A stretch of 64,000 bases of DNA from Crossiella sp. CA-258035 (GTDB taxonomy: Bacteria; Actinomycetota; Actinomycetes; Mycobacteriales; Pseudonocardiaceae), in NCBI RefSeq assembly GCF_030064675.1, contig NZ_CP116413.1:7779501-7843500 (forward strand). The letters are read 5' to 3'. Made by a program: the position numbers and the translations under genes. The notes under the pieces were generated by a model, which did no database searches, was not told where the DNA came from, and saw only the letters and a program-made list of their open reading frames with translations. This document shows positions 25,023-33,616 of the stretch, piece after piece (within the stretch, counting starts at the first letter, position 1; every line of letters begins with the position of its first letter).

Positions 25023-25679
25023 GTGGACCTCAAGATCTGCGTCAACTGCGGCGACAAGGCCGAGGTCCCGGTGGTCCTGCCGGGCGATCCGGTCCTGCTC
25101 TGCGTGCGTTGCGGACATCGGCAGCCGTTCCTGCGGCTGCCGATGTTCGCGCTCACCGGGCCCAGCGGCACCGGGAAGTCCACCGTGGGCAAGATGCTGA
25201 CCGCCGAACTGGGCGACGCGGTCGTGGTCATGGAGCAGGACGTGCTGTGGTCGGCCGGGTTGCAGGACCCGGCCGACGACTACCGCGTCTTCCGCGCCAC
25301 CTGGCTGCGGATGGTCGCGATGGTCAACCAGAGCGGCCGTCCGGTGGTGCTGTGCGGCACCGTGGTGCCGATCCAGTTCGAGCGGCTGCCCGAACGCGCC
25401 TTCCTCGGCGACATCCACTACCTGGCGCTGACCTGCGCGCCGGACCTGCTGGCCACCCGGCTGCGCGCGCGGCCGGCCTGGCGGGAGTGGGACGACGAGG
25501 ACCGGATCACCGAGATGCTGGAGTTCAACGAGTGGGTCCGGGCCAACGCGGCCACCATGGACCCGCCGATGGAGCTGCTGGACACCACCGGCATCAGCCT
25601 GGCCGAGTCGGTGCGGGTGGTGACCGACTGGGTGCGCAGGGGGCTGGCTCAGGAGGAGGGCAGCCGGTCCACCGGGTAG
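25023..25679 (+). CDS. zinc-ribbon P-loop kinase-like protein
   Basis: 218 residues. An N-terminal ribbon has CVNC (6-9) and CVRC (27-30); a P-loop domain follows with Walker A GPSGTGKST (46-54), then EQDVLWSAG and a C-terminal half (LTCAPDLLATRLRARPAWREW, FNEWVRAN) resembling small nucleoside or gluconate kinases. Substrate unknown. GTG start 17 bp after the preceding zinc-ribbon gene, probably co-transcribed. Confidence 0.75.
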   Translation: MDLKICVNCGDKAEVPVVLPGDPVLLCVRCGHRQPFLRLPMFALTGPSGTGKSTVGKMLTAELGDAVVVMEQDVLWSAGLQDPADDYRVFRATWLRMVAMVNQSGRPVVLCGTVVPIQFERLPERAFLGDIHYLALTCAPDLLATRLRARPAWREWDDEDRITEMLEFNEWVRANAATMDPPMELLDTTGISLAESVRVVTDWVRRGLAQEEGSRSTG

Positions 25680-25695
25680 CCGCCCCCCGAGCGAA

Positions 25696-26355
25696 TCAGA
25701 ACAGGCGGAACTCGTCCGACTCGATGCCGCGCAGCGCGTCGTAGTCCAGGGTGACGCAGCGGATGCCGCGGTCCTCGGCCAGGGTGCGGGCCTGCGGCTT
25801 GATGATCTGCGCCGCGAACACGCCCTTGACCGGGGAGAGCAGCGGGTCCCGGTTGAGCAGCTCCAGGTACCTGGTCAGCTGTTCCACGCCGTCGATCTCG
25901 CCGCGGCGCTTGATCTCCACGGCCACCGCGGCGCCCGCGCCGTCCCTGGCCATGATGTCCACCGGGCCGATCGCGGTGGGGTACTCGCGGCGGACCAGCG
26001 TGTAGCCCTCGCCGAGGGTGACGATGTGCTCGGCGAGCAGTTCCTGGAGGTGGGCTTCGACGCCGTCCTTGACCAGGCCGGGCTCGGGGCCCAGCTCGTG
26101 CGCGGAGTCGTGCATGACCTCCTCGAGGGTGATCACCAGCTTCTCCCCCGCCTTGTTCTGCACGGTCCAGACCCCTGGGTCCTGGATCAGCCAGCAGGGC
26201 GGGCTCATCCAGTTCAGCGGCTTGTAGGCACGGTCGTCGGAGTGGATCGACACCGAGCCGTCGGCCTTGATCAGCAGCAGCCGATTGGCCATGGGCAGGT
26301 GGGCGGTCAAACGTCCGACGTAGTTGACCTGGCAGCGGGCGATGACGAGGCGCAC
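25696..26355 (-). CDS. nucS: endonuclease NucS (non-canonical mismatch repair)
   Basis: 219 residues. An N-terminal beta-rich DNA-binding half ([31 protein letters not shown]) is followed by the RecB-like nuclease core: VDIMARDG (Asp133) and AVEIKRRG (Glu147, Lys149), then [15 protein letters not shown]. The C-terminal DEFRLF is the segment that contacts the sliding clamp in this family. NucS replaces MutS/MutL in actinobacteria, cutting both strands at mismatches. GTG start. Corresponds to Rv1321 in M. tuberculosis. Confidence 0.96.
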   Translation of the reverse strand: MRLVIARCQVNYVGRLTAHLPMANRLLLIKADGSVSIHSDDRAYKPLNWMSPPCWLIQDPGVWTVQNKAGEKLVITLEEVMHDSAHELGPEPGLVKDGVEAHLQELLAEHIVTLGEGYTLVRREYPTAIGPVDIMARDGAGAAVAVEIKRRGEIDGVEQLTRYLELLNRDPLLSPVKGVFAAQIIKPQARTLAEDRGIRCVTLDYDALRGIESDEFRLF

Positions 26356-26479
26356 CGCGACAGGTTAGTGACTGCCTGGCACAGCCGTTTCACCGGCGCT
26401 CCGGTGAGGCGGCCCCCACCGCGCGAGCGCTGGTCTGCCGCATGGTTCACCGGCCCCCTCGTGACCAGGCTGAGCTGCC

Positions 26480-26977
26480 ATGAAGCAACGCAAGAGCAGA
26501 CGGGCCAAGCGGTGGTGGGACATCGTGCACCTGGGCAGCGGGGTGGGCTGGTTCGGCGTGGCGCTGTGCCAGCTGGTGCTCAACGTGATCAGCCGGGTGA
26601 CCGCGGACGCCGGGCTGCGGCAGGCCGCGCACAAGATCGGGCACACCCTGGACATCTGGCTGCTGATCCCGCTGGTGCTGCTCGCCCTGGTCTCCGGGGT
26701 GGTGCTGGCCTGGCGGTCCAACTGGGGTGTGTTCCGGCACTGGTGGATCGTGGTGAAGCTGGTGGCCACCCTCGCGTTGATGACCTTCAGCGCGATCTGG
26801 CTCGGCGGCTGGATCGGCACGGCTGTCGAGCTGGCGCTGACCACGCCGCCGGACTACTTCGAGGTGCGCAACAAGCTGCTCGCCGGGTCGATCTTCAACA
26901 ACGTGTCCATCCTGCTCATGGTGGTGATCTCGGTGTTCAAGCCGTGGGGTCGTATTCGACAAGTCACACCGGGCTAG
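26480..26977 (+). CDS. DUF2269-like small membrane protein
   Basis: 165 residues, four predicted membrane helices (WDIVHLGSGVGWFGVALCQLV; LDIWLLIPLVLLALVSGVVL; WWIVVKLVATLALMTFSAIWLG; FNNVSILLMVVISVF). A very basic N-terminus (MKQRKSRRAKRWW) suggests the N-in orientation. It resembles the DUF2269 group; function unknown. ATG start. The permease gene follows 35 bp downstream on the same strand. Confidence 0.75.
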   Translation: MKQRKSRRAKRWWDIVHLGSGVGWFGVALCQLVLNVISRVTADAGLRQAAHKIGHTLDIWLLIPLVLLALVSGVVLAWRSNWGVFRHWWIVVKLVATLALMTFSAIWLGGWIGTAVELALTTPPDYFEVRNKLLAGSIFNNVSILLMVVISVFKPWGRIRQVTPG

Positions 26978-27012
26978 AGGCCGGACTGGAGTGGCCGGTA
27001 GGTTCGCGCCTC

Positions 27013-28416
27013 GTGCCGCCGAACAGCCAGCGCAGCCTGCTGCGCACCAAGCCAGTGGAACAGCTCACCAGCGAGGGCGAGCACAGTGGCCTGCGCCGGA
27101 GCATGGGCCTGATCTCCCTGGTCTCGCTCTCCGTCGGCGCGACCCTGGGCACCGGGATCTTCGTGGTGCTCGGCGAGGCCGCGCCCAAGGCCGGGCCCGC
27201 GGTGGTGGTCTCCTTCGCGCTGGCGGCGCTGGCGGCGCTGTTCTCCGCGCTGTCCTACGCCGAGCTGGCCGGCGCGGTGCCGGTGTCCGGCTCGGCCTAC
27301 TCCTACACCTACGCGACGCTGGGCGAGCTGGTCGCCTGGGTCTGCGGCTGGTGCCTGCTGCTGGAGTACGGCGTGTCGGTGGCCGCGGTCGCGGTCGGCT
27401 GGGGCGGCTACCTCAACGTGTTCCTGGAAGCCACCATCGGGGTGCGCATCCCGGAGGAGCTGGCCGCGCCGCCGGGCGCCGGTGGCGTGGTGAACATCCC
27501 GGCCGCGGTGGTGGTGCTGCTGGCCACCGCGGTGCTGCTGGCCGGGGTCAGGGAGAGCGCGCGGGCCACCACGGTGACCACGATGATCAAGGTCGGCGTG
27601 CTGGTGTTCTTCGTCGCGGTGGCGGCCACCGCGTTCAACACCGGCAACATGACCCCGTTCGCGCCGGAAGGCCTGGTCGGCATCGCCGGTGGCGCCTCCG
27701 CGGTGTTCTTCTCCTTCATCGGCTTCGACGCCGCCTCCACCGCCGGTGAGGAGGCGCGCAACCCGCAGCGCGACCTGCCGAGGGCGATCATGATCTCGCT
27801 CGGCATCGTGACCTTCGTCTACGTGGCGGTCGCGCTGACCGCGATCGGCGCGATCGGGGTGGACAAGCTGAGTGCGAAGGGCGCCTCGCTGTCCACGGTG
27901 ATGGCCGAGGTGACCGGCTCCGGCTGGGCCTCCACCGTGCTCGCGGTGGGCGCGGTGATCGCGATCGCCTCGGTGGTGCTGACCGTGCTCTACGGCCAGA
28001 CCCGGGTGCTGGTCTCGATGTCGCGGGACGGCCTGATGCCGCCGGTGTTCGCCAAGGTCGGCTCCCGCGCGGTGCCCACCACGAACATCCTGGTGGTCGG
28101 CGTGCTGGTGGCGATCCTGGCCGCGCTGGTGCCGCTGGGCGAGCTGACCAACGCCACCAGCATCGGCACCCTGGTGGCCTTCGGACTGGTCAACGTGGGT
28201 GTGCTGGTGCTGCGCCGGACCAAGCCGGACCTGCCGCGCTCCTTCCGCACCCCGCTGATGCCGCTGGTGCCGCTGCTGGGCCTGGTGCTGTGCGTGATCC
28301 TCATCGTCGGCCTCGGCGCCACCACCTGGATCGCGTTCCTGATCTGGACCGCGGTCGGCCTGGTGCTCTACTTCGCCTACGGCAGGCGGCGCTCGCGGCT
28401 CAACAACGACGCCTAG
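27013..28416 (+). CDS. APC-superfamily cationic amino-acid permease
   Basis: 467 residues, about 12 membrane helices. SVGATLGTGIFVVLGEAAPKAGPA (helix 1 substrate loop), FALAALAALFSALSYAELAGAVPVSGSAYSY and FFSFIGFDAASTAGEEARNPQRDLPRA are the signature of the CAT subfamily of APC transporters. Import of an amino acid such as lysine or arginine, or exchange, is likely. The GTG start gives a roughly 35-residue cytoplasmic N-terminus; no strong Shine-Dalgarno. Confidence 0.88.
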   Translation: MPPNSQRSLLRTKPVEQLTSEGEHSGLRRSMGLISLVSLSVGATLGTGIFVVLGEAAPKAGPAVVVSFALAALAALFSALSYAELAGAVPVSGSAYSYTYATLGELVAWVCGWCLLLEYGVSVAAVAVGWGGYLNVFLEATIGVRIPEELAAPPGAGGVVNIPAAVVVLLATAVLLAGVRESARATTVTTMIKVGVLVFFVAVAATAFNTGNMTPFAPEGLVGIAGGASAVFFSFIGFDAASTAGEEARNPQRDLPRAIMISLGIVTFVYVAVALTAIGAIGVDKLSAKGASLSTVMAEVTGSGWASTVLAVGAVIAIASVVLTVLYGQTRVLVSMSRDGLMPPVFAKVGSRAVPTTNILVVGVLVAILAALVPLGELTNATSIGTLVAFGLVNVGVLVLRRTKPDLPRSFRTPLMPLVPLLGLVLCVILIVGLGATTWIAFLIWTAVGLVLYFAYGRRRSRLNNDA

Positions 28417-28426
28417 GGTGGAAGGC

Positions 28427-28960
28427 GTGGACAAGGTCGACACCCGTGAGGTCTACGCGAACGCCTGGATGACGGTGCGCGAGGACGGCATCCGCCGCGC
28501 CGACGGCTCCCTTGGCATCTACGGCGTGGTGGACAAGCCCGACTACGCCCTGGTCATCCCGCTGGACGGGGAACGGCTGCACCTGGTCGAGCAGTACCGC
28601 TACCCGATCGGCCTGCGCCGCTGGGAGTTCCCGCAGGGCACCGCGCCGAACCGGGCCGAGCTGGACACCGCCGAGCTGGCCGCCCGCGAGCTCCGCGAGG
28701 AGACCGGCCTGCGCGCGGGGAAGATGACCGACCTCGGCCTGCTCGACGTGGCCCCCGGCATGTCCAGCCAGCGCGGCCGGGTGTTCCTGGCCACCGAGCT
28801 GACCACCGGCCAGCCGGAGCGCGAGCACGAGGAGCAGGACATGCGCACGGCCTGGTTCGCCAGGGCGCGGTTCGAGGAGATGATCGCCTCGGGTGAGGTG
28901 ACGGACGCGCAGTCGATCGCGGCGTACACGTTGTTGCTGCTGCACGAGCACCGCAGCTAG
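28427..28960 (+). CDS. Nudix hydrolase, ADP-ribose pyrophosphatase-like
   Basis: 177 residues. The Nudix box spans GTAPNRAELDTAELAARELREETGL, with the catalytic REEETG-type end (LREETG) intact and a few extra residues after the first Gly, as in some ADP-ribose/NUDT5-like members. LVEQYRYPIGLRRWEFPQG precedes it, as expected for that group. It cleaves a nucleoside diphosphate linked to another moiety. Start chosen at GTG 28427 behind GGTGGA; GTG 28418 is also in frame. Only 10 bp from the permease stop. Confidence 0.88.
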   Translation: MDKVDTREVYANAWMTVREDGIRRADGSLGIYGVVDKPDYALVIPLDGERLHLVEQYRYPIGLRRWEFPQGTAPNRAELDTAELAARELREETGLRAGKMTDLGLLDVAPGMSSQRGRVFLATELTTGQPEREHEEQDMRTAWFARARFEEMIASGEVTDAQSIAAYTLLLLHEHRS

Positions 28961-29053
28961 TCCCTCGTTGCGCACCGAGCTGACCCGCGCCGAGCGCAGG
29001 CTGGCTGCTCACCCCGCCGTGGTGGCCGGGCTGACCAACGCGCTCGAGCGGGA

Positions 29054-29827
29054 CTAGTCCGGCCAGACCGGCTTGCGCTTCTCCAGGAACGCGGTCATGC
29101 CCTCCTTCGCGCCGCCGGTCTGCGAGGCCGCGGCCATCACCTCCAGCGCGATCGCATAGGCGTCCGCCTCCGGCCGGTCCAGCTGGGCGTACAGGGTCTG
29201 CTTGCCGAGGGCCTTGCTGGCGCGGCTGCCCCTGGTGGCGCGGGCGAGCAGGTCCGCGACCGCTTGGTCCAGCTCGGCGTCGGGGACCACCCGGTTCACC
29301 AGGCCCCAGGACTCGGCGGTGCGGGCGTCGATGACGTCGCCGGTGAGGGCCAGTTCCATCAGGCGTTTGCGGCCGACGGCGCGGGCCACCGGGACCGCGG
29401 GGGTGTGGCAGAACCAGCCGCCCTTGCCGCCGGGCAGGGCGAAACCGGCCGACTCGGCGGCGATCGCCAGGTCGCAGCCGGCCACCAGCTGGCAGCCTGC
29501 CGCGGTGGCCAGGCCGTGCACCCTGGCGATCACCACCTGCGGGATGGACTGCATGGTGTGCATGAGCTTGGTGCACAGCTTCAGCAGTTCCCGCACGCCG
29601 AGCAGCTCGCGGTCGACCAGGTCGGCGAAGTCGTGGCCCGCGGAGAACACCGGGCCGTTGCCCGCCAGCACGATGCCGGTGGCCGCGGTGTCGGCGACCG
29701 TGACGAACGCGTGCTGGAGCTCGGCCAGGTGCTCGCCGGAGAGCGCGTTGCGCCGGTCCGGCCGGTTCATGGTGATCCGCGCGATGTCGCCGTCCACGGA
29801 GACGATCACGTTGCGATAGGCGGCCAT
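29054..29827 (-). CDS. enoyl-CoA hydratase/isomerase-superfamily protein, ECHDC3-like
   Basis: 257 residues of the crotonase fold: MNRPDRRNALSGEHLAELQHAF, FSAGHDFADL (oxyanion loop), VHGLATAAGCQLVAGCDLAIAAESAGFALPG. The two catalytic glutamates of true hydratases are replaced: the Glu of the GGGCE motif is Gln (AAGCQ), and the second position is Gly in FALPGGKGG. This matches the ECHDC3 group, whose activity is uncertain. ATG start. The monooxygenase gene lies 17 bp upstream on the same strand, so the two are probably co-transcribed. Confidence 0.85.
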   Translation of the reverse strand: MAAYRNVIVSVDGDIARITMNRPDRRNALSGEHLAELQHAFVTVADTAATGIVLAGNGPVFSAGHDFADLVDRELLGVRELLKLCTKLMHTMQSIPQVVIARVHGLATAAGCQLVAGCDLAIAAESAGFALPGGKGGWFCHTPAVPVARAVGRKRLMELALTGDVIDARTAESWGLVNRVVPDAELDQAVADLLARATRGSRASKALGKQTLYAQLDRPEADAYAIALEVMAAASQTGGAKEGMTAFLEKRKPVWPD

Positions 29828-29844
29828 GAGGCGACCGTAGCGCC

Positions 29845-31353
29845 TCAGCGGGCCGGGGTCAGCGTGGCGCCGAGCCAGGTTTCCAGCGCGGTCCGCAGGC
29901 CGGCCCGGTCCGGGTTGTCCCGGTCGGCGGCCCAGGCCACGTAGCCGTCCGGGCGGATCAGCGCCGCGGCCAGCTCGGGGCGGGACGGGTCCTCGGCCGG
30001 GAACACGCGCACGTGGTCGCCTGCCAGCTCGGCCAGCTCCGGGTCGCCGGTGAGGTCGGCCAGGACCCAGCCAGGGTAGACGGGCAGGTTGAGCGGCGGG
30101 GCGAACCGGCCGGTCAGCTGGTGGCCGCCGCCCAGGTCGTAGCGGGTGTGCTGGCCCGCGATGAACTTGACCAGGTACTGGTTGGTGTCCCCGGTCCCGA
30201 TCAGCTCGGTGAGCAGCTCGCGCAGCGCGGCCGCCTGCGGGGTGGGCTGCATGACCGCGATCTGGGCCCGGTTCATCCGCAGCACGAACTCCGCGGCCGG
30301 CCGACGTTCCGCGGTGTAGGTCTCCAGCAGCGACTCCCCGGCCCGGCCCGCGACCACCGCGGCCAGCTTCCAGCCCAGGTTGGCCGCGTCCTGCAGGCCC
30401 AGGTTGAGGCCCTGGCCGCCGAAGGGCGGGTGCACGTGCGCGGCGTCGCCCGCCAGCAGGATCCGGCCCCTGCGGTACTCCGGGACCAGGCGGGCGTTGT
30501 CGGTGAACCGGGTGGCCACCTCCACCTTGGTCACGGTGACCTCGATGCCGCTCACCCGGCGCAGCGCCCTGGTCAGCTCCTCGGCCGTGATCGGCGCGTC
30601 CCGGTCGGCGGGCGGGCCGTCCAGCTCCACGGTGAGGATCCGGCCTGGCGTCGGGCCGTAGACCAGCACGCCGCCGGGAAGGTGTTGCCAGCCAAGGGAA
30701 AGCGCCAGCGGGTCGTCCAGCTCCACGATGGCCTGGTAGCCGGTGGTGGTGGCCGGGGTGCCGGGGAAGGGGAAGCCGCCCTGCTTGCGCACCAGGCTGC
30801 GGCCGCCGTCGCAGCCGACCAGGTAGGAGCCGCGCACGGTCTCGCCGGAGGCCAGCGTGACGGTCACGCCCTCGGCGTCCTCGGCGAACCCGGTCAGCTC
30901 CACGCCGCGGCGCACCGGCACGCCGAGCCGGGCCGCCCAGCCGCCCAGGATCGCCTCGACCTCCTGCTGGGTCAACGGGTACACGCCCTCGGCCGCGCGC
31001 GGGCTGAGGTCGGGGTCGGTGAGGTCCAGCCGGGACAGGTCGAGGCCGGTCAGCCCGGCGAAGTGGCCGCCGAACTTGGCCGGGCGGTAGTCCTCGGGCA
31101 GGTCGGGATTCTGCCGGCGCATCATCTCGACGAACCTGTGCAGGTTGTCGCCGATCGCCCGGTGCACCTCGGCCAGCAGGCCGTGCCTGGCCAGGGTGTC
31201 CGCGGTGCGGGTGTTGATGGCGCCTGCCTTGACCACCTGGCTGGGCTCGGCGAGTCGTTCCAGGACGAGCACGTCCGCGCCATGGGTGCGCAGCTCGCAG
31301 GCCAGCATCAGTCCGGTGGGGCCTGCGCCTGCCACGATCACGGGTTTGGTCAT
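29845..31353 (-). CDS. FAD-dependent aromatic monooxygenase
   Basis: 502 residues. Group A flavoprotein monooxygenase motifs: FAD Rossmann VAGAGPTGLMLACELR at the N-terminus, DG motif LVGCDGGRSLVRKQGG, and GD motif ILLAGDAAHVHPPFGGQGLNLGLQDA. The C-terminal thioredoxin-like tail is that of MhpA/rifampicin-monooxygenase-type enzymes, so hydroxylation of an aromatic compound, possibly detoxification, is likely. ATG at 31353. Divergent from TetR with 60 bp between starts and a dyad in between. Confidence 0.88.
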   Translation of the reverse strand: MTKPVIVAGAGPTGLMLACELRTHGADVLVLERLAEPSQVVKAGAINTRTADTLARHGLLAEVHRAIGDNLHRFVEMMRRQNPDLPEDYRPAKFGGHFAGLTGLDLSRLDLTDPDLSPRAAEGVYPLTQQEVEAILGGWAARLGVPVRRGVELTGFAEDAEGVTVTLASGETVRGSYLVGCDGGRSLVRKQGGFPFPGTPATTTGYQAIVELDDPLALSLGWQHLPGGVLVYGPTPGRILTVELDGPPADRDAPITAEELTRALRRVSGIEVTVTKVEVATRFTDNARLVPEYRRGRILLAGDAAHVHPPFGGQGLNLGLQDAANLGWKLAAVVAGRAGESLLETYTAERRPAAEFVLRMNRAQIAVMQPTPQAAALRELLTELIGTGDTNQYLVKFIAGQHTRYDLGGGHQLTGRFAPPLNLPVYPGWVLADLTGDPELAELAGDHVRVFPAEDPSRPELAAALIRPDGYVAWAADRDNPDRAGLRTALETWLGATLTPAR

Positions 31354-31367
31354 GTCCCCAGAGTCCA

Positions 31368-31402
31368 ACCAAACTTTTACCGAGTCAAATTATATGTTTG
31401 GT
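31368..31402. promoter_or_regulatory. candidate TetR operator between monooxygenase and tetR
   Basis: Inverted arms ACCAAAC (31368-31374) and GTTTGGT (31396-31402) in an AT-rich 60-bp spacer. A third GTTTGGT lies at 31344-31350, inside the first codons of the monooxygenase. The arrangement suits repression of both divergent genes by the adjacent TetR protein. Confidence 0.5.
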
Positions 31403-31413
31403 ACATTTCCGAC

Positions 31414-32025
31414 ATGGACATGGACATGGGGCTCCGGGAGCGGAAGAAGCGCGAGACGCGGCAGCGGATCTCCAACGTGGCCACCACGTTGTTCCTGGCC
31501 AGGGGCTTCGACGAGGTGACCGTGGCCGAGGTCGCCGAGGCGGCCCAGGTGTCCAAGATGACCGTGTTCAACTACTTCCCGCGCAAGGAGGACCTCTACC
31601 TCGACCGGCACGAGGAGATCATCGAGGTGCTGACCTCGGCGATCACCGGCCGCGGCGAGCTGTCGGTCACCGCGGCGGTGCGCCGGTTGTGCCACGAGCT
31701 GACCGCGGCCGGCCACCCGCTCTCCGGCGCGGACGACGGCGTCCCCCGGTTCTGGAGTGTGATCAAGGCCAGCCCCGCGCTCCAGCTGCGCGTGCTGGAA
31801 CATCTCCGCGACACCGAGGAGGCGCTGGTGGAACTCCTTGGCGGGCAACGGGATCCGCGAGCCTGGCAGGTCGCGGGCATGCTGCTGGCCACGGTCCGCT
31901 CGGTGTTCTTCGCCAACGCCAGGGCCGTCCTGGACGGCACCCCGGCCAAGACGGTGGCCCGGCGGCGCGCGCACATCGACCGGGCCTTCGACCTGCTGGA
32001 GTCCGGGCTGGGTCAGCTGGCCTGA
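31414..32025 (+). CDS. TetR/AcrR-family transcriptional regulator
   Basis: 203 residues. The N-terminal HTH (RQRISNVATTLFLARGFDEVTVAEVAEAAQVSKMTVFNYFPRKEDLYL) is canonical; the C-terminal ligand domain is helical and variable. It is divergent from the monooxygenase and probably represses it in the absence of an inducing aromatic compound. The start is within the repeated Met-Asp run: ATG at 31414, 31420 or 31426 are all possible. It overlaps the next minus-strand gene by 13 bp. Confidence 0.88.
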   Translation: MDMDMGLRERKKRETRQRISNVATTLFLARGFDEVTVAEVAEAAQVSKMTVFNYFPRKEDLYLDRHEEIIEVLTSAITGRGELSVTAAVRRLCHELTAAGHPLSGADDGVPRFWSVIKASPALQLRVLEHLRDTEEALVELLGGQRDPRAWQVAGMLLATVRSVFFANARAVLDGTPAKTVARRRAHIDRAFDLLESGLGQLA

Positions 32026-32963
32026 TGGGTCCGGCGGTAGGCCGCCGGGCCGACGCCGAGCTCGGCGTGCAGGCGGCGGCGCAGGTTCGCCGCGGTGCCC
32101 AGCCCGGCCCGCTGCGCCACCCTGGCCACCGGCAGCGCCGTGGTCTCCAGCAACTGCCGGGCGAAGCGCAGCCGCTCGGCCTGCAACCAGCGGCCCGGCG
32201 TGGTGCCGGTGGCGGCGGTGAACGCGCGGTGGAAGGTGCGCTCGCTCATGCCCGACCGCTCGGCGAGCTCCGGCACGCCAAGGGGTTCGGCCAGCCGTTG
32301 CCGCGCCCAGTCCACAGTGGACCCGATGTCCGGGCCGTCCGGAAGGCCGGGCAGCGGGGTGTCCACGAACTGCCGCTGGCCGCCGGAGCGGGCCGCCGGC
32401 ATCACCATCCGCTTGGCCAGCCGGGCGGCCAGGTCCGCGCCGAAGTCCCGGCGCACCAGGTGCAGGCACAGGTCCACGCCGCCGACCACGCCCGCCGAGG
32501 TGAGCACGTCGCCGTCGTCGGTGAACAGCACCTCAGGGCTCAGCCTGGCCAGCGGCGCGCGCTCGGCCAGCGCGGCCAGCAGCCGCCAGTGCGTGGTGGC
32601 CGGGCGGCCGTCCAGCAGGCCGGCGGCGGCCAGGGTGAACGCGCCGGAGCACAGCGAGGCCAGGGTGGTCCCGGCGGCGTGCGCCTGCCGCAGCACGCGG
32701 AGCGCGGCCGCCGGGACCTGCGCGTGCGGGTCGGCCCGGCCCGGCGCGATCACCAGGTCGCAGTCCAGCAGGCCGGAAAACCCATGTGTGGCACGAAGAT
32801 CGCCGACCGGGTGCAGTGCCAGCGGCTTGCGGCCCTGGGTGCAGATCCGCAGCGCGAACGGGCCGATGGCGGAGTCGGTCCGGTCCACGCCCCACACCTC
32901 GGCAGGCACCGCGATGTCGAAGGTCCGGGTGCCGGGCAGCACGAGCAGGCCCACGGTGTACAT
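32013..32963 (-). CDS. GlxA-type regulator (DJ-1/PfpI domain plus AraC HTH)
   Basis: 316 residues. Residues 1-180 are a DJ-1/PfpI-like domain (VGLLVLPGTRTFDIAVPAEVWGV; SLCSGAFTLAAAGLLDGRPATTHW with the characteristic Cys). The C-terminal part is an AraC HTH pair (LGVPELAERSGMSERTFHRAFTAATGTTPGRWLQAERL). Such proteins sense a metabolite, often amino- or quaternary-amine-related. The divergent isochorismatase-like gene starts 71 bp away and is the likely target. Confidence 0.88.
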   Translation of the reverse strand: MYTVGLLVLPGTRTFDIAVPAEVWGVDRTDSAIGPFALRICTQGRKPLALHPVGDLRATHGFSGLLDCDLVIAPGRADPHAQVPAAALRVLRQAHAAGTTLASLCSGAFTLAAAGLLDGRPATTHWRLLAALAERAPLARLSPEVLFTDDGDVLTSAGVVGGVDLCLHLVRRDFGADLAARLAKRMVMPAARSGGQRQFVDTPLPGLPDGPDIGSTVDWARQRLAEPLGVPELAERSGMSERTFHRAFTAATGTTPGRWLQAERLRFARQLLETTALPVARVAQRAGLGTAANLRRRLHAELGVGPAAYRRTHQAS

Positions 32964-33034
32964 GGCAGAAAAGTAGCGCAACGTGCCAGTTCTGCCACTC
33001 CCCCGCGGGCCGCGGCACGGCGCAGACTTCCGGC

Positions 33035-33616
33035 ATGACCACCGCATTGATCCTGATCGACGTGCAACGCGGCTTCGACGACAGCGCCTTCTGGGGCCGC
33101 CGGAACAACCCGGAAGCCGAGGCCAACATCCGCGCGCTGGCCACCACCTGGCAGCAGGCTGGACTGCCGATCGTGGTGGTGCGCCACGACTCCGCGCAGC
33201 CCGGCTCGCCGCTGGCCCCCGGCACGCCCGGCAACGAGCTCAAGCCCGAACTGGACGGCGTCACCCCCGCGCTGCTGGTGCGCAAGAGCGTGCACTCGGC
33301 TTTCCACGGCGACGTGGACCTGCACAAGTGGTTGCACGACAACGGGATCCAGGACGTGGTGACCACGGGTATCCAGACCAATCGGTGCGTGGAGACCACC
33401 AGCCGGGTGGCCGGCGACCTGGGCTACCGGCTCCGGCTGGCGCTGGATGCCACCTTCACCTTCGACGAGACCGCGCCGGACGGCTCGGTGATCACCGCGG
33501 CGGAGTTCACCAGGGCCACCGCGGCCAACCTGCACGGCAACTTCGGCGAGGTGACCACGACCGCCGCGGTGCTCGCTACCGTCCCGGCAGCCCGTGCGCT
33601 TCCCGGACCACGGTGA
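33035..33616 (+). CDS. isochorismatase-family cysteine hydrolase
   Basis: 193 residues. The triad is readable: Asp in LILIDVQRGFDDS, Lys in LVRKSVHSAFHG, Cys in TTGIQTNRCVETTSRVAGDLGYR. The family includes nicotinamidases and other amidohydrolases acting on small amides or vinyl ethers; the exact substrate is open. Divergent from the GlxA-type regulator; the 3' end overlaps ecm by 41 bp convergently. Confidence 0.88.
   Translation: MTTALILIDVQRGFDDSAFWGRRNNPEAEANIRALATTWQQAGLPIVVVRHDSAQPGSPLAPGTPGNELKPELDGVTPALLVRKSVHSAFHGDVDLHKWLHDNGIQDVVTTGIQTNRCVETTSRVAGDLGYRLRLALDATFTFDETAPDGSVITAAEFTRATAANLHGNFGEVTTTAAVLATVPAARALPGPR

Noticed and set aside
28968-29057. 30-codon TTG-initiated ORF with protein-like composition between the Nudix and ECHDC3-like genes
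   Set aside because: No ribosome site, TTG start, very short, and it overlaps the end of the next gene. It might be a gene remnant, but this cannot be supported.
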